From: Gp13-AA77 sp035578005
GTDB lineage: Bacteria; Acidobacteriota; Terriglobia; UBA7540
Direction: 5' to 3'
DNA length: 64,000 nt
NCBI GenBank assembly: GCA_035578005.1
Contig: DATJYK010000237.1
Coordinates: forward strand, 1-64,000
Shown here: positions 17,250 through 25,300 of the stretch, one piece after another
Layout of the letters: every line of letters begins with the position of its first letter
How positions within the stretch are numbered: the stretch's first letter is position 1
Made by a program: the position numbers and the translations under genes
The notes under the pieces: model-generated
Databases searched by the model: none
Seen by the model: the letters and a program-made list of their open reading frames with translations, nothing else
Told to the model about the DNA's origin: nothing

Positions 17250-17568
17250 CATCAATAAGATTCCGGCTTCGTTCGCGACCCTCACTTCTCCCTGCGCTTG
17301 CGCGTTTACGTAAACACAGGGAGCCGGTTACGTAAAACCGGCCAGGGTGCGGCAGCTCTCAGGCCCAGCGGGCGAATCTCCTGACATAGTCTAGTAAGTA
17401 TCTCGCCATCAATACCTTTCCGGCTTCGTTTGCAGGAATAGGAGCCAGAAGCCACCAGCCAGCAGTTAGAAGTCAGAACACCCGATGAGACCCGGAAACC
17501 TCGAACGCCCAACCTTTGAGATATTTTCCTAAAATGCCCAGCATCAATAACATTCTGGCTTCGTTCGT
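17250..17568 (-). repeat. Three copies of a 27-bp interspersed motif
   Basis: Copies at 17250-17276, 17407-17433 and 17542-17568 share about 21 of 27 bases. The minus-strand core reads AACGAAGCC, then R-GAA, three or four variable bases, then TATTGATG. Spacing is 157 and 135 bp. Related copies occur on the plus strand at 34389-34413 and 54478-54511. All lie outside genes. Confidence 0.75.
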
Positions 17569-17663
17569 TGCCTGATATCCGTCGATGAGGGCATGTAAGG
17601 CCCCCGGAGTATGCCGATTGCCTTGCGCATTGGTACGGTTCAGTGAACATTTACGATCACCAG

Positions 17664-17778
17664 GACTCAAGCGCTAGCGTCCCGAGTTAGAACTACTATA
17701 TTTCGCCCCTAACGGGCCTGCCTTAGCGCGCTCCCCAATGCCGGAATTCGTCAGCGGCCCTCTGACTCAAGCGCTAGC
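17664..17778. repeat. 15-bp direct repeat, 100 bp apart
   Basis: GACTCAAGCGCTAGC occurs at 17664-17678 and again, identical, at 17764-17778. The unit contains the palindrome AGCGCT. No gene is recognisable between or beside the copies. Confidence 0.8.
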
Positions 17779-18023
17779 TCGCTGTCGACGATCGCCATCA
17801 GCGTCCCAACTCCTTGATATCACGCCCAAACGAGAAAATGGGTACAAGTGAGAAACTTGAGACGAAATATTTTCATCAGCCTTTTCTTGCGCTTAGCCTG
17901 TGAATTTCGAGTCGCAACAAACCCGCGGTCAACAATTGCCATAATCGGGTCTCACAATCGGGCTGAGGGAGTCCGTACGGGAGGCTGAAACCGACGGTGG
18001 CGGTTCAATTTGGAATTTATCAC

Positions 18024-18207
18024 GACCACCCCGGCCTTCGGCCACCCCTCCTCACCGAGGAGGGGAGCGACCGGCACATGCGATTCGGCACACGCGACCG
18101 GCAGATGCGACCGGCAGATGAACACAAGCAGCGAATACCGACTTAAGGAATAGAGGTTAACAACTCCCCTCCTCGCTGAGGAGGGGTGGCCGAAGGCCGG
18201 GGTGGTC
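18024..18207. repeat. 44-bp inverted repeat enclosing tandem 13-mers
   Basis: Arms 18024-18067 and 18164-18207 are reverse complements with one mismatch. Each arm contains two smaller palindromes (GGCCTTCGGCC and CCCCTCCTC...GAGGAGGGG). Between them, starting at the last base of the left arm, lie four tandem units of 13-14 bp (18067-18079, 18080-18093, 18094-18106, 18107-18119) of the form GCGACCGGCAGAT, the last two identical. The arrangement recalls paired REP/BIME elements or a small MITE, but no transposase is nearby. Confidence 0.85.
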
Positions 18208-18366
18208 GGTCATTGCAAACCGTACCACTACCAAACCGACCGAAGGCCCTCCCCCTTGCGCCGCCCAAAACCACTCCCCACCAAGCCTGATGACGATACT
18301 TCTCTCTTCTATTGCTTTCCCATACGACTTGTGCCATGCTCCATATGGCCATCCAATAGGAGGAGT

Positions 18367-18705
18367 ATGGGCGAGCGATCGGACGTGTGGCAGGGAACCT
18401 TGGCGTTGATGGTGCTGAAGACACTCGAAGCGATGGGTCCGCTTCATGGTTATGGCATCGCGCGCCGCATTGAGCAGACCAGCGGCAATCAGTTGCTGAT
18501 CAACTACGGAACCCTTTACCCCGCTTTGCTCAAGCTGGAGCAGGAGGGTTATATCGCGTCCGACTGGGGCGTTTCCGACAACAAGCGCAAGGCCAAATAC
18601 TACCGGCTCACGCGCGGCGGGCGCAGGCAACTCGAAAGAGAAGCGAAGCAGTGGGAGCAGGCCACGGCCATCGTGGCGCGGTTTCTGGCTCCGGAAGAGC
18701 AGTGA
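18367..18705 (+). CDS. PadR-family regulator paired with ADOP permease (2)
   Basis: A 112-residue acidobacterial PadR: 'VWQGTLALMVLKTLEAMGPLHGYGIARRI', 'LLINYGTLYPALLKLEQEGYI', 'NKRKAKYYRLTRGGRRQLERE' and a C-terminal dimerisation helix. ATG 18367 follows AGGAGG at close spacing. It points into the ADOP gene at 18805, from which it is separated by a 99-nt gap made mostly of a quasi-palindromic simple-sequence element (18711-18789). Expected to repress its own operon. Confidence 0.93.
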   Translation: MGERSDVWQGTLALMVLKTLEAMGPLHGYGIARRIEQTSGNQLLINYGTLYPALLKLEQEGYIASDWGVSDNKRKAKYYRLTRGGRRQLEREAKQWEQATAIVARFLAPEEQ

Positions 18706-18710
18706 GCACG

Positions 18711-18789
18711 ACGAAATTCGAAACTGGAAACTCGAAATTCGCAACCTGCGCCACGAGTTTCGAATTTCGATCTTCGAGTTCCGATCTCG
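18711..18789. repeat. Quasi-palindromic CGAAATTCG-type simple-sequence element
   Basis: The left half (18712-18746) is built of CGAAATTCGAAACT-like units and the right half (18753-18789) of near-complementary GAGTTTCGAATTTCG-like units. It occupies the gap between the PadR gene and its permease, so it should be transcribed and could fold within the operon messenger. Confidence 0.7.
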
Positions 18790-18804
18790 ATGATAAGGAA
18801 TCCT

Positions 18805-21459
18805 ATGAGGCAACTACGAGCTTGGTTCCAGCGGTTGCGAGCGTTGCCGATTAGTGAGCAGAGCGAGCGCGACCTATCAGCCGAACTTGAAAGCCACCTC
18901 CAGATGCATATTGAAGACAACCTGCGCGCGGGCATGAGTGCTGACGAGGCTCGGCGGCAGGCGCTCCTCAAACTGGGCGGAGTGGAGCAAGTGAAAGAGC
19001 ACTACCGGGAGCGTCGCGGCATTCCCTTGCTGGAAACGCTGTTCCAGGACCTTCGCTACGCCCTGCGGATGCTGCGCAGGAGTCCCGGATTCACGGCTGT
19101 GGCCGTCCTATCGCTCGCGCTCGGCATCGGCGTCAACGCCTTGGTCTTCAGCGTGATTAACGCGCTGCTGTTGCGTCCGCTGCCAGTGGAGCGCCCAGGC
19201 CAGTTGGTGTTCCTGGAAAACAAAAGCTTCAATTCGCAGTCATTCCCCAACTACAGAGACCTTCGCGACCGCAACACGACCTTCTCCGGTTTAGTCGGAT
19301 ACCGGATTGCCCCCATGGAACTGGAATCAACCGGTGGGGCCACGCGCATTTGGGGTCTGCTTGCCACCGGGAATTACTTTGACGTGCTCGGCGTGCATCC
19401 GGTGATGGGTCGATTCTTTCACCCAGCCGACGACTTGCGTCCCCGCGAGAGCCCTTACGCCGTGCTGAGCTACAACGCTTGGCGGGGCCGGTTCGGCGGC
19501 GATCCTGCAATCGTCGGGAAGACGGTTCGCATCAATCGCCTGCCTTACACCGTGCTCGGCGTGGCCCCGCCCGATTTTCACGGCACTGAGCTTTGGTACT
19601 GGCCCGAACTCTGGGTACCGATGATGATGGAGCCGCAGATCGAAAACTACACCGGGACCGGCTGGCTTGATAACCGAAGCACGTGGGACACCTGGGTGCT
19701 CGGCCGGCTCAAGCCCGGCGTATCCGGAGCCAAGGCCCTGGCCAATCTGAACACGATTGCCGCGGAGCTCGCCCGCGAACATCCCGAGAACAACGAAGGC
19801 CTGCAATTCAAACTGGCAAAGCCTGGTCTTGCGGGTGACTACATTGGCGGCCCGGCCAGGGCATTCACTCTGGGCGTACTCGGCCTTGCCGCGTTAGTGT
19901 TACTCGCCGCGTGCGCCAATCTGGCGAGCCTACTTACGGCGCGAGCCGCAGACCGGCAGCGCGAGATCGCGATTCGCCTGTCGATCGGCGCGAAGCGCAG
20001 CCGCGTGGTGCGTCAGGTGCTGACGGAGACGTTGGTGCTGTCCCTTGCCGGCGGCGCCGTGGGATACGGACTCGCTTTCCTTTTGTCTGAGGCTCTTACC
20101 CGCTGGCGCGCCCCGATGGATTTTCCCGTGCAGTTCGACGTCAACCCGGACTGGCGCGTGTTTCTCTTCGCCCTCGCCGTTTCGATCGCGGCCGCTTCCC
20201 TGTTCGGAGCCGCTCCCGCCTGGAGAGCGTCAAGGACAGACGCTAATGCCGTGCTCAAAGGCGGCGGTGCGAGCTGGGGCCGCAGCCGGCTGGCCTTTCG
20301 GGACCTGCTGGTGGTTCTCCAGGTGGCTCTGTGTTTCGTGCTCGTCGCCGCCTGCCTGATCTCGCTGCGCGGGCTTCAGCAAACGCTCAAGATGCGACTG
20401 GGTTTTGAGCCGGAGGACGTTTCCGTAGTGGGGTTTGATCTCGGCCTGGCCGGTTACTCCGATGAGAAGAGCCGGGCTCTCCAGCAGCGAGTCCTTGAGA
20501 CTGTCGAGCAACTGCCCGGAGTGCTCTCCGCGGCTTATTCCAACTCCGTACCGCTCAGCATCGATCAGTCCAACACAACCGTTTATCCGCCGGACAAGGC
20601 GGGGCCTCGATGTTCGGACGGTATCAGTGCTACGTATTATCAGGTCGCGCCCGGATTCTTCGCCACCATGGGCACGAGACTCCTTGCCGGGCGCGATTTC
20701 ACCTGGCATGACGACGATAATTCTCCCCGCCTCGCTATCGTCAATGCGGCCTTCGGCAGGCAGGTTCTGCACTCCGAAAATGCCGTGGGCAAGCACTTCC
20801 GCAACGGCCTCAGTGGCCCGCTGGTAGAAATCATCGGGGTGGTCGAGGACGGCAAGTACGAGAGCCTCACCGAGTTTCAAGCGCCTGCGCTCTTCTGGCC
20901 CATCCTGCAGAACCACAACTCCACCACCACACTCGAAGTGAGATCGTCCCTGCCCGCGGCGCAGATGGTTCGCGAGATGCGGCAGGCGGTGGCTGAACTC
21001 GATCCGCAGTTACCACTCTATGGAACCGGCAGCCTGAATCAAATGCTCGGATTCGCGTTCTTCCCCACCCAAGCGGCGGCGATCGCGCTCAGCGCTTTCG
21101 GCGTGTTGGCCATCATGCTGGCCGTCACAGGCATTCACGGCCTCGTGTCCTACGCGGTAGCCAGACGGGTGCGCGAGATCGGCATTCGGGTGGCGGTGGG
21201 AGCGCGTCCCTCTCAAGTGCTGAGGCTTGTCCTCGGCCGGATCATGACGCTTATCGCCGTGGGCTCAGCGATCGGTCTGGTGCTAGCCTTAGCCACGGGT
21301 CAGGTCCTGGCAAGCGTGGTTTACGGCGCCTCATCTCGCGATCCCAAGACTCTGGCAGCCGTCGTGGCCACGATTGCGCTACTGGGGCTCGTCTCGTCGT
21401 GGGCGCCCACTCGCCGGGCACTTCGAATTGATCCCGTGCGGGCGCTGCGGTGCGAGTGA
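18805..21459 (+). CDS. ADOP-family FtsX-like permease (2)
   Basis: An 884-residue two-module permease: N-terminal soluble helices ('ELESHLQMHIEDNLRAGMSADEARRQAL'), first membrane helix with 'LGIGVNALVFSVINALLLRPLP', MacB-type periplasmic domain ('VLSYNAWRGRFGGDPAIVGKTV'), FtsX helices beginning near residue 360 with 'REIAIRLSIGAKRSRVVRQ', second periplasmic domain and final FtsX helices with 'REIGIRVAVGARPSQVLRL', ending 'RALRIDPVRALRCE'. ATG 18805 is preceded by AAGGA at 5 nt; the in-frame ATG at 18790 lies inside the repeat and is less likely. The substrate is unknown; MacB relatives export peptides or lipoproteins using a partner ATPase. Confidence 0.93.
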   Translation: MRQLRAWFQRLRALPISEQSERDLSAELESHLQMHIEDNLRAGMSADEARRQALLKLGGVEQVKEHYRERRGIPLLETLFQDLRYALRMLRRSPGFTAVAVLSLALGIGVNALVFSVINALLLRPLPVERPGQLVFLENKSFNSQSFPNYRDLRDRNTTFSGLVGYRIAPMELESTGGATRIWGLLATGNYFDVLGVHPVMGRFFHPADDLRPRESPYAVLSYNAWRGRFGGDPAIVGKTVRINRLPYTVLGVAPPDFHGTELWYWPELWVPMMMEPQIENYTGTGWLDNRSTWDTWVLGRLKPGVSGAKALANLNTIAAELAREHPENNEGLQFKLAKPGLAGDYIGGPARAFTLGVLGLAALVLLAACANLASLLTARAADRQREIAIRLSIGAKRSRVVRQVLTETLVLSLAGGAVGYGLAFLLSEALTRWRAPMDFPVQFDVNPDWRVFLFALAVSIAAASLFGAAPAWRASRTDANAVLKGGGASWGRSRLAFRDLLVVLQVALCFVLVAACLISLRGLQQTLKMRLGFEPEDVSVVGFDLGLAGYSDEKSRALQQRVLETVEQLPGVLSAAYSNSVPLSIDQSNTTVYPPDKAGPRCSDGISATYYQVAPGFFATMGTRLLAGRDFTWHDDDNSPRLAIVNAAFGRQVLHSENAVGKHFRNGLSGPLVEIIGVVEDGKYESLTEFQAPALFWPILQNHNSTTTLEVRSSLPAAQMVREMRQAVAELDPQLPLYGTGSLNQMLGFAFFPTQAAAIALSAFGVLAIMLAVTGIHGLVSYAVARRVREIGIRVAVGARPSQVLRLVLGRIMTLIAVGSAIGLVLALATGQVLASVVYGASSRDPKTLAAVVATIALLGLVSSWAPTRRALRIDPVRALRCE

Positions 21460-21467
21460 AGCAGTGT

Positions 21468-22025
21468 TCACTGTTTCAAGTAATGAAGCGCAACACATCC
21501 GGATTTAAAAATCTTTGAGTCAGCAAGTTTTAATTGTAATCTCTCCTGCAGGCTAACACCTTCGAACAACCGTTTCCCTTCTCCTACAACGATGGGCTGA
21601 ACGACAACACGATATTCATCAACCAGACCAAGCTCGACAAGTTGTGAAGGGATCGTTACACCACCGGTTAAGATATTTTTGCCTTGTTCTTGTTTCAATC
21701 GAAGTATTTCGTCTTGAAGCTTCGTACGAACAATTCTGGTATTTTTCTCTTCAGCGCCGTCTAGCGATTGTGAAAAAACAATTTTGTTGATGGAGTCAAA
21801 GGTTTGAGCAAATTCGTTCGCAGCTTTTGTCTCAGAAAGGTTTTTTGCGACGTCAGGCCAATAAGGAACCATCAATTGATAGGTTTTGCGCCCAAAGACG
21901 AGTAGGTCAACTTCTCGCATGAGGTGCGTATGATATTCATATATTTCGTCATCACCCCCGATTAGTTTGGCGTGGTCGCAGCAGCCGTCCAGGCTAAGGT
22001 TGATTGCGAAGATTACATTTCTCAT
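21468..22025 (-). CDS. Dihydrofolate reductase / RibD C-terminal-family reductase
   Basis: A 185-residue protein of the RibD C-terminal/DHFR-like family (YwjB/YyaP type): 'FAINLSLDGCCDHA' at the N terminus, 'DLLVFGRKTYQLMVPYWP', 'KNILTGGVTIPSQLVELGLVDEYRVVVQPIVVGEGKRLF'-like features with 'TGG' nucleotide-binding turn, and a final 'VALHYLKQ'. Presumed NADPH-dependent reductase of unknown substrate. Codons and bases are distinctly AT-richer than both neighbours, suggesting recent acquisition. It has its own consensus-like promoter, and ATG 22025 follows AGGA. Convergent with the ADOP gene, only 8 nt between stops. Confidence 0.9.
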   Translation of the reverse strand: MRNVIFAINLSLDGCCDHAKLIGGDDEIYEYHTHLMREVDLLVFGRKTYQLMVPYWPDVAKNLSETKAANEFAQTFDSINKIVFSQSLDGAEEKNTRIVRTKLQDEILRLKQEQGKNILTGGVTIPSQLVELGLVDEYRVVVQPIVVGEGKRLFEGVSLQERLQLKLADSKIFKSGCVALHYLKQ

Positions 22026-22085
22026 TTGATTGTCCTGACCCCCTTTTATGGACCAGTGTCAAATCTCTTCAGCAAACTGAAAACA

Positions 22086-22114
22086 TTATACTTAATCAGG
22101 CACTGAGAGACAAA
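22086..22114 (-). promoter_or_regulatory. Sigma-70-type promoter for the reductase gene
   Basis: Minus strand: TTGTCT (22114-22109), 17-nt spacer, perfect TATAAT (22091-22086). It predicts a leader of about 55 nt before the start at 22025. Confidence 0.7.
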
Positions 22115-22355
22115 GTCACATGCTTGGCTCAGGCAGGAACGGAAAGCTGCCGATGCAGAGAATTGGACAGCGCAGCAATGCCTCCGATAACGACTGGGGG
22201 CTTTGGCGTGGCGGCTTGCACGATCAGCGTGCAGAGTCAGAATCTCACCGCGCCGCGGCTGACCTGTCACGAGATGTTCGATGGAACGGCAAATTTCCAA
22301 AAAGTCGGCGACGCCCTCCGAAACTGACGCAGCGGTTTCCGGTGCGTCGGTCGGA

Positions 22356-25300
22356 ATGGCGGCGGGCGTGCGCTTCGTTCGAGCCGTCGCCCTCTGTCTG
22401 TCAGCAGCGCTCCTCTGCGGCGCATTGCCGGCCGCGGGAGCGGCCTCGTCTCGTGCAACCCCGGTGTCGTTAACCATGGGGCATCGCTGGCAGTCCTGGA
22501 GCGTCTCGCAAGGGCTGCCCTCGAGCGCTGTCACTTCCATCACTCAAACTCATGACGGTTATCTGTGGATCGGTACCCAAGAGGGGCTTGCGCGCTTCGA
22601 TGGACTGCGGTTCACCGTACTGGACGAACAGACTTCCCCGGCGCTGGCGCGCGAGCAGATCAACGCGTTGTGTGAGTCTCGCGACGGCACGCTGTGGATT
22701 GGCACGGACACCGGCGGCTTGGTTGCACTCAAGGATGGCCGCGCCAAAATCTACAACACGTCCTCGGGTCTCACTGACAACGAGGTGTTTTCGATATTGG
22801 AAGATCACGCGGGCAACCTCTGGGTGGGCACTCATCACGGGCTCGACCGCTTCCGTGACGGCAATCTTATCGCCTACACCACCGAGCAGGGCCTTCCCGA
22901 TAACCAAGTACAAGCCCTTTACGAGGACGAGAACCACCTTATCTGGATCGGCACCGCCCACGGGTTGGCTCGCATGGAAGGTCAGCGACTCATCGTGCCC
23001 ACCCTTTGTCCCGATCCTAACAAGATGGGGATCAGTGCCATCACCAAAGACTCGAGCGGGAACATCTGGCTTGGCACCCGCCAAGGTCTGATGCAACTCA
23101 AAGACGGTAAAGTCACCTTCTGGGCGGGCGTAAACGGCATGCCCCGGTCTGATGTGCGAGCCGTTTGGGTTGCTCAAGACGGCAGCCTGTGGGTGGCCAC
23201 CGTCGGAGCCGGATTGTTCCAGGGCCGGGACGGGCGATTCGCCAGCATGCCCGAGGATGGGACCCTGAAAACCGCCGTGGCGTGGCCTATCTATCAGAGC
23301 CGCGACGGTAGCCTATGGGTAGGCTCGTACGGCGAGGGGATTGGCCGGCTGGCCAGCGAGGGCCTGAAGACGTCGTCTACAGGTCTTTCGAGCAGTATTC
23401 TCTATTCGGTATCCCAGGGCCGTGACGGGAGCATTTGGATGGCCACCCAAGACGGTTTGGGACGGCTCCAGGACGGACACGTCACCGTCTATAAGACCCG
23501 CGACGGCTTGGCGGACAGTGTCGTAATCGCCACGCTGGAAGATTCCCAAGGAGCGCTGTGGGTGAGCACCGGAAGAGGCGGGCTCAATCGCTTCAAGGAC
23601 GGCAAGTTTCAGACCTACACCACCCAGCAAGGTCTGACCGGCAGCACGATTTCGTGCTTGGCTGAGACCCGCGATGGGAGCATTTGGCTCGGCTTGGGCC
23701 AACATGGCATCGAGCGCTACTCCAACAGACATTTCATCACCTATGGAACGGAAAACGGCATTCCGGATGGTCAGGTGGCGTTCATCCACCAGGACCGCCA
23801 GGGAACTCTTTGGGTGGGAACGTCTCGCGGCTTGGTGTACTCCACGGACTCTACGCTCACCCAGTTCGCCCCGCTGAAGGGTCTCGAAGACGATTCTTTC
23901 ATGGCAAGTTATGAGGACCAGCAAGGTGGGATGTGGTTTGCCACGCTGCGCAAAGGGTTGAAGAGGTGGGCGGACGGCCGGCTAACCAGCTACACGAAGC
24001 AGGACGGATTATATGACAACACCATCTGGGCGGTGATTGGAGACGGAAAAGGCAACCTGTGGATGACTTCGGACTCGGGCCTCTGGCGCGTCAGTATGCA
24101 GGAGCTGAATGACTTCGCCGACGGAAAGGTCAACCACTTTTCCTGCGTGGCGTTCGGCGTGGCCGACGGGCTTAAAACCATCGAGTTTGACGGCGGCGCT
24201 CAGCCCTCCGGATGGCGAACCCGCGACGGGAAATTGCTCTTTCCAAGTCCCGCGGGCCTGGTGGCGGTTGATCCTGACCGGTTGGAATCCAAGCCCGCAA
24301 ACCCCGAAGTGTTGATTGAGCGTGCCGAGATGAACGGCACGTCCTTCGCTCCGGGTCTCGGGGCCGTGGTGCCGCCGGGCAAAGGGCAACTCCAGTTTCA
24401 GTACACGAACGTTGATTTTGACGCGGCGCGGGACGTGACCTTCAAATACAAGCTGGAACCGTTTGACGCAGATTGGGTGCATGCCGGCGCGCGCCGCACG
24501 GCCTTCTACACCAACATGCCGCCGGGAAGTTACCGGTTCCGCGTCAAAGCTCGCAACCGGTTTGGAGTGTGGAGCGAAAAGGGAGCATCGTTCCGGTTCA
24601 CGCTGAAGCCCCACTTCTACCAGACTTACACTTTTTATGCCCTGTCGGTGCTGGTATTGGGCGTCCTCGTGGCCGCTATGATTCGCGTTCGAGTGCGCGG
24701 AATGAGGGCCCGCCAGCAGGAACTGGTCCGCATGGTGCAGGAGCGCACCCGCGAGTTGGAACGGGCCAAGGAACAGGCCGAGACCGCCAATCGCGCCAAG
24801 AGCGAGTTTCTGGCCAATATGAGCCATGAAATTCGCACCCCCATGAACGGCATTTTGGGCATGACCGATCTGACTCTCGATACCGAGCTCACCACCGAGC
24901 AGCGCGAATGCCTCAGCCTGGTGAAGACCTCCGCTGATGCCCTGCTCACCGTCGTCAACGACGTGCTGGACTTCTCCAAGATCGAAGCCGGCAAGCTTGA
25001 TTTTGATCCCACGCCCTTCGAGCTGCGCGAAACTCTGCTGCAGGCGCTCAAGCCCTTGGCGCTGCGCGCCTGCCAGAAGGGGCTGGAAATGACCTACGAC
25101 ATCAGCCCCGAAGTGCCCGACGAGATCATCGCCGACCCCACGCGACTGCGGCAGGTGATTCTTAACCTCATCGGAAACGCGATCAAGTTCACGGAGCGCG
25201 GCGAAGTGGGTGTGAAAATCGCGGTGCAGTCGGTGCGCGACCGCGAAGCCCAGTTGCATTTCACGATCCACGACACAGGCATCGGCATCGCTCGCGAAAA

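Larger units (their letters stand above)
16982..18366. other. 1.4-kb gene-free, repeat-rich region
   Basis: No supported gene lies between the divergently oriented PadR genes. The frames at 17306-17650 and 17473-17670 (minus) are interrupted repeat sequence. The region holds three copies of a 27-bp motif, a simple-sequence element of CCAGAAGC-like units at 17434-17474, a 15-bp direct repeat spaced exactly 100 bp, and the large inverted repeat at 18024-18207. Base composition between 17790 and 17960 is locally AT-richer. Confidence 0.7.

Noticed and set aside
17306..17670. Two minus-strand frames of 114 and 65 residues in the PadR intergenic region
   Set aside because: They translate interspersed and simple-sequence repeats (TTCTGGCTTCTGG-type), lack ribosome sites and show no domain.
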